Assembly: GCF_000189635.1 (NCBI RefSeq)
Contig: NW_002476188.1
Coordinates: forward strand, 248,001-312,000
Direction of reading: 5' to 3'
DNA from: Tetrahymena thermophila SB210
Taxonomy: Eukaryota; Ciliophora; Oligohymenophorea; Hymenostomatida; Tetrahymenidae
Length of the DNA: 64,000 nt
Positions 12,999 to 25,811 of the stretch are shown piece after piece. The position numbers and the translations under genes are program-made. Each line of letters opens with the position of its first letter. The stretch's first letter is position 1. Below the pieces are notes generated by a model that worked only from the letters and a program-made list of their open reading frames with translations, was not told where the DNA came from and did no database searches.

Positions 12999-15900
12999 AT
13001 GAAAATGAACTAGTTAAGCTTTTTAAATGATAAAGAATACCAATATGCTTTCCGTAAAGAAGTAGAAAGTCTTAATGGTTCAAATATAAATATGATTTAA
13101 AATGAGTTTACTGAAGTAGGTAAAGGAATGAAATATAAAATGGAAAAATAAGTTATTGATAATGAATTTTGTAAAATATGCTTCAAAAGAGATTCCTTGG
13201 TCGTTTCAGATAATTCTCTATATGAAAAACATTAATTTGGTGATTAATTCAAACAAGATAAAAGTTAAATTAGACCTTAAGATGCAAGCGCTTTAAGTTC
13301 ACAAAATATTGAGAGAATGAATAACCAAAGTAACACAGTATACATAAATGATAATTTATAATTGAGAGAAGTAGAAGCATCTAACTAAATTGAATTAATG
13401 AATAATACTTTTTCTTTATTGAAGAAACCATTCAATGATAAATTAGACAACAAATAAAATGAAAATATATTTCACCATGCTTATAATAAACAAGACTAAG
13501 AAACAACTATTAGGCCAAAAAATATATCAGATTAAATTAGCTAAAACTCACCTCTTTTAAAAAAATAATAAAGCAAAAAAATGCATTAATAAATAAGCAA
13601 TCATACAGCTCTTAATGAATCAAGCAATCGCTATTAGAATCCAAATACTCTTCAATGCCCTGATTCTTCGATAATTCAAAAAATTAATTTTGAAAACATT
13701 GAGGGTTAAGATAGACATAATAGCGAGCAGGGTTAATAAAAAAAGAAAGTCCCAACTTTTCAGTAAATAACTTAATATTTCTCAAAATTGTTTAAAAAGA
13801 TTAGTATTAAGAACATATATTAATTTAATATAAAATAATAAATCAAATTTTTTTTTAATAAAATAATTAATCATTTCTTTTGTTTATTAAAGCTCAATTT
13901 AAAATGAATTTATTTTTAAAAATGTTAACAATTTTTTAAATTTTCTAACTCTGTATTAACACTCCCTCACACAAAAAAACATTTTTTTAATTGGCTAAAT
14001 TCTTTAAGAATGAATTTATTTAATTTTTAAGAAATTCTATTTATATCGATAAAAATATTAATTTAATCTTTTCTTTATATAATATTGATCATAAATATGA
14101 AAAATATGCATATTTTTTTCAGATATAATTTATCTTTGATTTTTAAGAATAAATTTATTTAATGGGCTGATTATATTTTGCAAATATACTAATCTATCTA
14201 ATTAATTTACAATACCCTTTTTTAGATATATTGTTAAAATTTATCAATTTTTAAAAATGATATTTTAGTAACATTAAAAAAATTTTTTTATAAATAATTT
14301 GCTTAGTTGCAATACTCAAAATCTAACAAAAAATTAATTGCTTTATATAGAAATTTAATCTCTAGTTTTCTTTTTAAATAATAAAAAATGTATTGATTAA
14401 GTCTAAAAATTAATGATTTGATGACAATAAACAAATCAACTTCAATTATATTCAATACATTTTTATTTAAAATAAATAAATTTTATAGATTTAAAAGTGA
14501 ATTTTTCCCCCTAATAATTAATTAAATGAATTATTGATGGATTGAGTTTATACATTTTCTATAGAGTTAAATGAATTTTTATTAAATTAATTTAACTATT
14601 GATACTTAATGAATTAATTTAATTTTTAAAATGAGTATTATTATTTAATAATAATTTTATTTATTTTTAAAGAAAAAGTAATGGCAAGATTAAAAAGAAT
14701 TTTAAATCTGAAAATTTTGTTCGAATGAAATCAGAAATGTTCAAACTGTTTACCTTCATTAAACCAAAGATAAAAAAATTTTTGTTTAATAGGACTATGC
14801 TAGGTAGGACTAAATAACTAACTCCCTAAGTTCGTTAACACATAAATGATTATTCAGACTTCACCACTGAAATAGATAAGAGAAATGTTGCTCTTTCTTT
14901 TTTGCTTTATTTATTAAATCTATTAGAAATTTTATGCTATAAGCTCAGATTGAATAAAATACCTCTTTTTGACCCAGAAAATATTTTTAAAATTATATTT
15001 AACACAATTATTGTCACCTACAATTGGTTTTATATAATTCTTGTTTCTTTGCAAATTTTTTTTGGCGCATACAGCTAATATGACTCTATCTTTACTTACA
15101 TAGCTGAAGTAGCTTGGATATCTGAAATGTTTGTTTAGATGAATACTGCATGCTACTACAAAAATCAATTTACTAATGACAGAAAAGTAATTATGAAAAT
15201 ATATTTGCAGGAATATTTCTTTTTTGAAGTTATTCCGTTGATATTTTAGTAAAAGACTTCAAGCAATAAATATGTCTATTTTTTACTTAGATTACCATTG
15301 CTTTTGAAGTTAAAAGGAATGATGATTATTGTAAAAAAACTAGAATTTTATATATTATTGTCCATTAAGAAACATTATTTACTTCAGCTCTTTAACCTTA
15401 TAGTTGAAACTCTTCTATTGGGTCATCTTATAGCTTGTATTTGGAACTCAGTTGCTGAGTTTCAAATTGCTGTTTTAGATGTTTAAAATACTTGGAAACA
15501 GAACAATAGGATAGATACTACTCATTGGTATAATGTGTATATTGAGTGTATGTACTATGCATTTGCTACTATGATGACAGTTGGAACAAGCCCGACCACA
15601 ATTATGGAAAAGTCTTTCACAGCCTTATTTATGCTAGTTTGTTCAATGCAATTAGCCTTTATCATCAGTACTATAGACTAAATTTTAAGTGAAATCAATA
15701 AATCCTAGAAAGAATATAAGGGAGACTTGAATGTCTTGAATCAATATATGAGAAGAAAAAAGATAGATTTGTAAAAAATTATTTTTATACTTAATCTTCA
15801 AAAAAATAAAATTCTCATTTTCATAATTTTCTAAATTTTTTAAATCTTTAAAATTATTTCTCAAATTTATTAATTTTTTTATTGAATCAATTAAGATAAA

Positions 15901-18696
15901 TTGCTTTTTTGTTTAAAATATATAATAAACAATTAAAATTTTGTTTATCTAATTAGATATTTATTTATTTAACTAAAAAATTATTGGTTTATATTTTATT
16001 CATTTTAAAATAACAAATAAAAGGAGTTTACAAAGGAGAGTGAATCTACATCTCAAAAAATAATATTAGTAATAAAGTAGGGATAAAATTTTAATAGAGA
16101 AAAAGGCGCTCTCTAAGCTCAGCATGTATATGCAAAATGAATTAATTGTGCAATCAAATAAGAAAATTTTAAAAGAGTTTTCTTTTTTCTATAATCTCTT
16201 CACAGAGGGCACTCTTTCTAAAATTTATACAATAATGGAGGAAGTTGTTTATGCACCTTTTCAAATTATTTATGGATAAAAATCATATGAAGATGAATCA
16301 AAAAGTATTTACTTTATTTTGAAGGGGTCCAGTAAATATTTTAAATTTAAAATATATTTCAAATTATTCGTTTTAAATCAAACAAGGATAAAGATTCCCA
16401 TTCATTTTTTTTATTATTTTTATTAATTTTCGTTAAAACAAAAAAAAAATTAGCAAGAGAATAAAAGCATAAATTATCATTTAAAAATAACCTTAATTCA
16501 CTGTGAACAAGGTTATATTAGAATAATTTTTGCAATTTTGGATAAAAATTATATTGATTATTATTTTTGAATTATTTAAAAATTTATTTTACTTTCATTT
16601 TTTTTAATAATTCTTATATTATTTTTTTAATTATTAATCAAACGAATAAAAATGAAATAGTTTCTTTGTTTGTTGAGAGTAATGGATATGATAATTAAAA
16701 GAAACTGATCTTCTTAGATACTTTGTAAGATTTTTTTTTAAATATAGTCTTATTGATTGGAAATTTTATTGATTAGGTAAGGAAAATAAAAGGCTTTTAT
16801 GAGCTCAGAATTTTAAAAAGGAAATAAGAAAAAATTAATAACTCTTAAGTAAGGATAGTGCTTTGGGATTTATGGTTTTTTCACTGGAGTAGAGAGATTC
16901 GTTAATGCCTACAGCAATAACTTTTCAACAATTATTAAAATAGATAGGAAAAAAATGATTGAAATTCTAAAAGAAAATCAGAGAGATTATGAAAAATTTA
17001 TGGAAATAAAAGATAAAATATATTTTGATTAGAATTACAAAGATTTGAATTTAGAATGTTTTGTATGTAAAAGCACAGAACACTTATTTGACAAATGTGA
17101 TAGAACTCATTTTCATAAACAGAATCCAATAATTTTCTACAGATTTAACTATAGCACTGCACAAAAAAGAAAATTCTAATAAAGAAAATCTATAAAAAAA
17201 AAAAATATAATGCTGTCTATACCACTTCATTCAGAAAAAATACAGAAATTAAGAGAAGAATATAGCTTGCAAGATGATGAAGATGATGACGAAGACTACG
17301 ATGAAGAAATGAACTAGTATTATACTTATGAAGAAGATGATGATGACGAGGATTTAGATTTAGAAAATGATCCAAATTCTATTTAGCAAGACAATTTCTC
17401 CATACAGCAGCATCTTTAGAATGAAGATTCGGAACTTTATGCAAAACATAATCCTGTTTCCCCTACATCTAACATTCATTCAAATATGTAATGTAATTTT
17501 CATTCAAATATGAATTAGAGTAACTTGGATTAATAAGATGAGGATAACCAATAAGAAAAAAATAAAGCTTAATCAGATATTGATGATGTTTTAGATAAAG
17601 AAATGAAAAACGAAAGATAAATTTCTAACTCATCCTCATAGGATTTATAATCAATCAGCCGCTCCGAAGAAAGAAATTTTGATTAGGATCAGTTGGAACC
17701 TAAAAGTAAAAAATCTTTGCACTATTTAAACAAAAAAGATAAATCTGAAATTTAAGATTTAGCAGAAAAAGTTAAATCTTAAGAAAGTGCTATTCTAGTT
17801 ACAAAAGTGAGATCAAGTTTGAGAAATGTAAAATAATTCAAAATCATTTTTGTAAATTTATTTTTTCATTTTACATGAAGGATTGTTCATAAATCGATCA
17901 AGAAGACACATCGTAGTAGATTGGATAAAAGAAAGTTGTAAAAATAAAAAATCCCCCTTAATCAAAAAGACGGTAATCTGTGTAAAGGACTTTACAATCA
18001 CTTGATAAGTATGCAGAGTAATAAATTGATGAGCTGTCAAATGTAGCTTAAATTTAAACAATTACAACATTTGCATAAAATCCAAAGATACCGATAAATA
18101 ATGAGATGGAACCTTAGACGACATAGTCGAGGAGATAGTCTATTTAATAGAGTTTATAATAAAAAATTAAATATGAAAAATCCTAAACTAAAACAATTAA
18201 AAGAGCTAGCGTTAGATATAACAATAACAGAGTTTCTATTGTCAGAAATGCTACTTTAAGTAATGCATAAAACTAGTAAATACTTTTTAAGAAAATAGGA
18301 TCTCACTTTTCAGCTGTCGCTTAAATGCCAGGAGACGAAGTGCCCTTTTATTGGAAGATGGATAACCTTAAAGATTATGTAGCTTACTATCCTGAATATA
18401 ATAGCAATTTTGTCATTAAAAGAGTACAGATGTTCTAGTCTTCATAGATTAGAAAAAAATTAAGGTTGTAAAAAAAGCTAGCACACTCATTATAAACAGC
18501 AAACTTAACTAGACTGAAATCAAATTAATTTTCTCCAAGAAGATAAGGCTAGGCCATATTGCAGTAAAATTAATCTAGTTAAATTCATCATTAATAATCT
18601 TAGTAGCACTCTTAAATTATTTAAAATCAGTAAATCCCTTCTACATTGCAATAAAAAACCTTAACTCGAGCTTCCTAATTTGAAAGTGAAATTTGA
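12999..18696 (+). CDS. CNBD channel-like protein with zinc knuckle, copy B
   Basis: Six exons, 12999-13762, 14673-15770, 16024-16331, 16661-16724, 16777-17827 and 17881-18696, give 1366 residues with TAA/TAG as Gln; all junction phases agree. Residues 1-254 are disordered and Asn/Gln-rich. Six membrane segments follow (about 355-610), with S1 after LFDPEN, S2 WISEMFVQMNTACYY, S4-like LLLKLKGMMIIVKKLEFY, S5 LLLGHLIACIW and pore FATMMTVGTSPTT, the copy nearest to a potassium filter but without GYG. The C-linker reads DLNVLNQYMRRKK. The CNBD-like roll has GQCFGIYGFFTGVERF and keeps the cassette Arg. A zinc knuckle (CX2CX4HX4C, residues 839-852) is followed by Asp/Glu runs, a low-complexity tail and the C-terminal motif FYWKMD...YYPEYN plus a basic end. 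Intron 1 is 910 bases, the longest of the array. Predicted membrane protein with large cytosolic ends; ligand and ion unknown. Confidence 0.92.
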
Positions 18697-20654
18697 AATC
18701 ATTTTTATAATTTATGTAAATAAATAAAAAAAATATGCTATTTTTACATTAACACTAAATTCTTTTGTAAAATTTATAAAATTAAAGTTTCTAATTATAA
18801 TTTAAATATTTATATACATAAAATTATCATTCAGAAATTAAATAAATAATACATAAATATATTCATAAAACTGAAAAAAATTATGGTTTAATAACATATT
18901 TTTTTTTTTGAAAAATACAATTGAAAAATAGTTAACCACAGATTTAAATAATAAAAAGAAAATAATAGAGCATACACCATAATTCCAATAATCAGTTAAC
19001 ATAAGGACTTAATAAATTAATGAGCATAATTATTATTCATAAGACCATATTTGATAAAAAAAATTTTTTTTTATCAACTGGCCTTAATTAATGAGAATGC
19101 ATGGTATATTTTATATATTCTTATTGTTATAATATATTATTTATTTTAAATATATTTTATGGAATTCAGTTCAATTAATGCTTTCTTAAATAATCTAAGA
19201 TTAATTCACATAGTTGAAAGCGTTCCATAAAGTTATTTTTATCTCTTTATTGTTCATAGGTTAGTCAGTATAGTTTATTGCATTTTATTGTGTTATGCAT
19301 TTATATTACTCACACATAATAATATATAAATTAAAAAAAAAAAAAAGCTGAAAATCAGGTTTAATTCAATTAATTGATATTTGATTAAGCTTATTTCTGA
19401 TTTAAAAAATTTAAATTAATAATTAAAAAACAGTTTGAATTTTAATTTGAAGACTTTTTCAAAATATTTTGATCAAAAAACTAAATTAATTTAAAGACTT
19501 TACGTTTAAAGTAATAAATATGAACAAAAAAGGTTTATTTTAAGATTCTATTTAGTTGCTCAAAACATTATTTATTTTCGAAGATGTAGGAATTAAATTG
19601 AAGTATAAAAATTTAGTTTTTCGAATTATATTTTAGCCATTAAAATAGTTCGATTTGTTTATATAAACTTATTAATAAAAAAATAAAAGTATAAAATGTA
19701 ATATTCAAAACAAATTTAATGAATCTAAATTAAATTATGAAATAATGAAATGAAAATAATAGTTTTTATTTGGGTTTAAAAATACTGAACTAATGATAAT
19801 CAAACATGTATTATTATTAACATTTATATAGATATAGCGTCTTAAAGATAAAATATGTTCGATTCTAGTTAATATATCACAAAAAGTTTAGAAGATTATT
19901 GTTAGAAACATAAATTATGTTTATAATCATAAAGTTTTAAATATTATCGATTTAATAAAATTTTTTAAAAAATAATTAATTGATCGTTCAGTACTATTTT
20001 AAAAGATATTTAAGATATAAATTGGATTGGTTATATAAATTGTGAAGATACTATTTTTTAGCTGAACTAGTACTGGACAAATTAAATAAAATTTATATAT
20101 ATTTTTTTAATTAAATGATATTTTATAGTAAGAAGAAAAATAATTAATTAGTTTTAATAATACTTTGTTTGATTGTTCGATTTCAAGTAAAGTTAATTAA
20201 AATAAAATGTATTTTTAAATGTACTTTACCTTTTTGAGATAGAAATCATGAATTCATTTAGATTCCTTTGTGCTTACAAGAATATTTTGATTACTGCGTA
20301 TTATTTTGAATTTTTTAAAGATTTTAACTATTTACGATTTAATTTTTTATGGCTAATAATTTAGTAACTACAACTACTATATATAACTAGCTAATAAATA
20401 TCTATGTGATTGTTTTTAATTTTGATTATTTTTGTATTTGATTATTGGTAGTAGCTATGAAAATCTGTGGGGTAAGAAGAAAAATAATAATGATAACAAT
20501 AATAATAATAATAATAATAGCTATTAGATTATTAATACATAAAGAAAAATAATCAATTAATTTATTAATTATTGGCAATAGATTTGAAAGCTGAAATAAA
20601 AGATAGAAATAGTTTGTATTGCTAAATTACTGAATATCTAAATATTTCATCTAG
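18697..20654. other. Long intergenic spacer between copies B and C
   Basis: Nearly 2 kb of AT-rich DNA without a convincing gene. It holds homopolymer A/T runs and an (AAT)n-type microsatellite at its right end (about 20487-20520). No trace of a degraded channel copy was recognised by eye. Confidence 0.55.
20487..20520. repeat. AAT-type microsatellite
   Basis: An imperfect run of AAT units, with one GATAAC interruption near its left end, lies about 135 bases upstream of the copy C start. A simple repeat with no further meaning visible. Confidence 0.8.
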
Positions 20655-23600
20655 ATGAAGTTCTTTAATAAAGATTAGCATTCAGATGATTGTTTTAAAG
20701 ACAGCACGAAACCGAATAATAATAATAATGCTTTTTATAACGATTAAGATTTTAGTATGTCCAGTTTGGATAATTAGTTTGGACTTGATTAGCATAAAAA
20801 ATAGGGGATGAATTTTATCAATGAAGAAAATGAGAAAGTTAGGCAGATGAGAAAAAATTCAGTAGGTTAATCGATTTTGAACTTTGACTCCATGCTTAAT
20901 TAAGATAAAATATCAAATACACCATAAAGCATGAGAGATTAAAATGGGGATATGCACATAAAGAAAAATATTCATAATATCAGAACAAAAATAAATTAGG
21001 ATTATTCTTCAATCTAAAGGGACGGAGCAACTAAACTAATTAATAAGTAATAAAATAGGTAAAAAATTCTCTAAAATTTAATTGCGATAGATTAAACAGA
21101 TTTCAATGGCAATAACAATATTACCTACCTTTAAAACAGTTAGTTGGATTTGAATCCCTAAAGTAAAAAGGACCTCACTGTAGTTTAGAATGGCGAAGAG
21201 CTAAACAATTATGATAGAAATATACTGGCCCCAGTTGATTCTTAATAAATGATTATGTCTAAAAGAAAAAGTTTTGATACCTAAAGATCTAAATAAATTA
21301 ATGGAGCTGGCTTGGATAATGCCGAGTCTGTAGTAAAGATAAATAGCAGGTACGATAACGACTCATAAAAGCGATTCGAATAAGGATTGCTCCGTAGCAT
21401 AAATCATAACGACACAAATCCTGCCTTAGACTAGCAGTAATACATTTTGTAATATAGGTTTAGTTTACAATATGTTTTATTAACTACTAATTTCTTTATT
21501 GAATTAATGATCCAATCAGTTTAGATATTTTTTGTACTGCAGTAATCTAAACAAGTAAATCAATCAATTTTCACTATTAATTTTTTATCTAGTAAATGAA
21601 TAGCTCTCTTTATAAAATTTACATTGCTTGTTATTATTATCAATTGTTTGATTACTCGATTTTGATAAATTTAATAAAATTTCTTTTCCTCAAAAATAAT
21701 TTAATGATTTTAATTTATTTTATATTTTGCTTCAAAGACCCTAAGATAGTTATTCAAAAATGTCTTAATTTTATTAATTTGAATCACTAAAATTGAATTT
21801 TTATAAAAATCTCCTCTATTGAATTAAATTTTTATTAAAATCTCCTTTTTTGAATTAAATTTATTCTTTTTAACTTAATTAGTAAAGAGAGACCTAGAGA
21901 TGGTACTATAGTTGCATCAGGACACAGAGCTTAGCCTTCCTTTAAGTTTTTTATGACGATAAAGCCTAAAATTAAGAGATTTTTATAAACAAAAACAGTG
22001 GTTGGAAGAACCAGAGTCCTTAACGATACAATAAGAAAATATATTGGCGATTTAAGTGACTTTGGTTTTGTTTTAAAGTAGAAAAATTCATTGAGTAAAT
22101 TTTTAACTTTGATGTTGCTTTGGCTGGAGAGATTGTTTGTCTTTTTAAAGTTTAATAGATTACCTCTTTTTGATCCTGAAAGCAAAATTAAAATTATACT
22201 AAACTCATTGATAGTCACTTATAACTGCTTTTATATTTTTATAATTTCTATTGTTTTAATATTTGATGCTGAATTGGGTCATATAGAGCATCATTTGACG
22301 TATGTAGCGATGGCAGCTTGGATTACTGAAATGCTTGTTGAAATGAACACTGCTTGCTACCACAATAATTAATTTATTACTGATAGAAAAATAATCATTC
22401 AAATATATGCAAAAGAGTATTTTTTTTTTGAAATTTTGCCGCTGATATTTGAAGGAAAATCTTCAGACAATACGCTATATAATGTGCTATTGCATCTGCC
22501 TTTGCTTTTAAAATTGAAAGGAATGTCAATTATATTATCAAAGTTGGAGTTTTACATCTTACAAATACTAGAAAGACACTATATCTTTTAATTATGTAAA
22601 TTAATTATGTAAATGCTTCTTTATGGGCATTTAGTAGCCTGTTGCTGGTATTTAATAGTTAAAATAGAAGGTAGTTTTTTGAAATCCATAACATGGCTTG
22701 ATGCATCTGAAATTGATCATAATGAATGGTGGGAAAAGTACATAATTGCATAGTATTGGGCATTTTCTGTTATGATGAATGTAACCACAAAACCCACCAC
22801 TCCCCTTGAGCTTGCATTTACTAGTTTTGTAATGCTCATTTCTTGTATTGCATTTGGTTATCTTTTAAGCACAGTAGCTGAAGTTATAGCAGATCTTAAT
22901 AAATAGCAGGAGGAATACAAAAGAGATCTCAATACTCTAAATTCTTATATGAAAAGAAAAAAAGTCGATTTGTAATTAAATTTTTAGCGCTTTTACTTGA
23001 TACTTTTTTTAAGAGAAATTAAATAGCTTTTTATAGATACTTAACATTACTTATTTATTTTCTTTCTTTCTTTTTGCTTTGAAATATCAATTTTTTTTAA
23101 TTAACTCAAGGAGCGTGAAAAGAAGAGTCAATATCAATTTGAAAACTTACTACTAATAAAAGAGTAAAGATAATCTGTAAGTTGAAAAGGAGGCTTTAAA
23201 TAAATTAAGTAGTGAAATGTTGCAAGAATTAAATTAACAATCAAGCTCAAGGATTATTAAATAGTTCCAATTTTTTTCTAAAATATTTTCAGAGTAAACC
23301 ACATCAAAATTGTATTCCATAATGGAAGAAGAAGTCTATGCTCCTCAATAAATCGTCTTCACAAAAAATCTTTAAACTGTGGATTAGCATTATTTGTATC
23401 TTATCATTAAGGGTGAAGGTAGATTTTTAAATTACTTTGATTTAATTTTTAAATTTATCAATTTTTAATAAAAAAGTTGTAATCTCAATTGAAAATTTCA
23501 TCGCCCCGAATGAATTAGAAGATCAATCTCAAATTTTCAATGAAGAAGATGAAGATGAGGATGAAGACCCCGAAGATTACTTTAACTTAGAACAAAATTA

Positions 23601-25811
23601 AAAGATATAACCTTGCATAGTTAGGTATTTAAAATTCTTCCAATATAAATTATATTTTAATTTTGCATTAAATGTATTATAATCATTTTATTAATTTTAA
23701 AAATATGATACTAAAAGAAAGTATCAGAATAACTAATTATACTTAATTAATTATTAATTCATTCACTTATTCATTCATTAATCTTGGTTTTATAAAAATA
23801 AAAATTTAAAAAAGGAAAAATAAAACAATGGAAGACAAAGGAGGAGTGAAAAAGAAAATGGTTCACTTAAAGTAAGGCAATATTTTTGGAGCTTACTCAT
23901 TTTTCACAGGAAACGATAGATATATTGATGTTTAATGCAAACAATATACAAATCTTATAAAAATAAGCAGAGATAACTTTATCAGTATATTAAAAGAAAA
24001 TAAAAAAGACTATGAAAGATTCTGTGAAATCAGAGATAAAATGACTTTCAGTAGATAAGTTGATGATATTCCAGATTAATATTGCTTTATTTGCAACTAA
24101 AAAGACCACTTATTTGATAAGTGCTGTTTTGGTCATTTCAACAAAGAAAATATGTTCATATACTACAAGTATAATTATAGTAGCACATAGGAAAGAACTT
24201 CAATTGCTAATAGGACTGGATAAAAGCTCAACTCTCTTAAGTTAGTTGTAGATATAAATAAAGAAGTTACTGACTTTAGACTTTAGAAGGGAATGCAATA
24301 TTATACATCTGATGATGAAGAGTAAGAATCTCTAGCTAGATCTCAATCTGTTTATTCTCAAAAGTCTGACTCAAACACTAAAATGAAAAAATCAAAAAAC
24401 ATCAGCAGATTCCATCAAGAAGATGAAAATTCTAAACTAGTCTATTCATAATATCATACCTAAAGCCCTTCACAGTCCAAACTTTACCCTTCATCTGATG
24501 TTGAAATAATAGTCCCAGATTAAGAAGGAGGTAGAAAAACAATAAGTTAAAAGCAAGTAAAAAAATATTAATTTTATTTTTTAATAGAAGAATATAAAAA
24601 ATAAAGATACAAATTAAAACTAATTTTATATAAAATTTTTATTTAAACAGACTCTAGACATAGACGACTAAAGCTTAATTAATGAAGAGAGTCAAATTCC
24701 TTTAAGATCTCCAAATATTTAAAAAAGATCAAGTATTGTAAGAGCTACCAAACCTAGAAGATCTTTTGTTAAATTCGATAATTAATCAACTAATGCAGCA
24801 ACTGGAGTTAATCAAAACAACAATATAGTATAAATCCCTAGCACCATTTCTGCTAACAATACAAATAGTATTAATACTGCTGCTAGAGGTAACGCAGGAG
24901 GTTAAGGAGTTCCAATAAATGACTAATCATCAAATAATATCGGAAACAGAAGAAAATTATCATACCTTAATCTAGCTTCGCCTATGATGGGAGCTGAATA
25001 TGACAATTTGACTGCTTAAGAGCTCATGTAAAAAAGAAAAAGTTTTAACTAGCAAACAAATTATTAAACCTTTGGAACTAATTAAAGCATAGGAAATAAT
25101 TAAAACTAAATTATCAATAATACTGGTAATAATAGTAACTTAAATAACAACTTAAATTAAAATAACAATCCAAATAATTTTTATAGTCCATTCAATAATC
25201 CACCATACTCTAATTTCCACTAAAATAGGAATTAGACCATAATTCTTAACAACTAAACCTAGTAAGAAGTAGATTAATGTGCTTAAACTCAATTTACAAA
25301 GCTGTCTAATAACAATAATAACAATAATAACCCAAAAAGTATGAATAATTTGAATTTTAGAAAAACCCTTACAATGCTACCTCATTAAATGTTGGATGAA
25401 TAACAATTTGTTTGGGGTTTTGATAAATAAAAAGACTACTAGTCCTATTTCCCTTACTACAATTTAACTAATGTAGTAAAAAGGGTTAATAATTATTGGA
25501 CTAAGACTATTAAGCTTAGAAAATTAAAGTAATCAGGAAAAAAAATTACAGAAATAAGCTTAAAAAAGAAAAAAGTGTAGCAACCAGCTTCCAACGCTAA
25601 CTTTAATGGAAAATAACCTTCAATGCAATCTATTTCCAGGAAAAAATCTTATAATATAGATATTTAAAAACAGAAGAATGACGGATTTAATCTTAACTTA
25701 GTACAAATAGATGTAAATAATAGATCTGAAAGAGCTGGTTCTAATGTTAATATAACTACAAAAGATGATAAAATTTTATAAGATTTCTTCAAACTGTAAG
25801 GAGGAAATTGA
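20655..25811 (+). CDS. CNBD channel-like protein with zinc knuckle, copy C
   Basis: Six exons, 20655-21436, 21883-22971, 23111-23418, 23477-23624, 23815-24556 and 24651-25811, give 1409 residues. The disordered N-terminus is 260 residues. Exon 2 begins with the family's conserved pre-S1 region (IKPKIKRFL, VGRTRVLN), then S1-S6 with S2 WITEMLVEMNTACYH, S5 LLYGHLVACCW and pore FSVMMNVTTKPTT without a GYG filter. Exons 3-5 make the C-linker and CNBD-like roll (GNIFGAYSFFTGNDRY; cassette Arg kept, Glu replaced by Ala). Exon 4 carries an acidic insert (EEDEDEDEDPEDY) inside the roll. The zinc knuckle is at residues 866-879 (bases 24083-24124). The tail is strongly Asn/Gln-rich and ends in FVWGFD...YFPYYN, then a Lys-rich end. 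Exon order and phases match the other copies. Assigned to the family with high confidence; function unknown. Confidence 0.92.

Noticed and set aside
17057-17098. CCHC knuckle as the remains of a retroelement
   Set aside because: It sits in frame inside every channel copy at one fixed place, and no reverse transcriptase, integrase or terminal repeat is near.
21596-21790. Open frame between exons 1 and 2 of copy C
   Set aside because: It lies inside the first intron, is hydrophobic by AT-composition only, and has no counterpart in the other copies.
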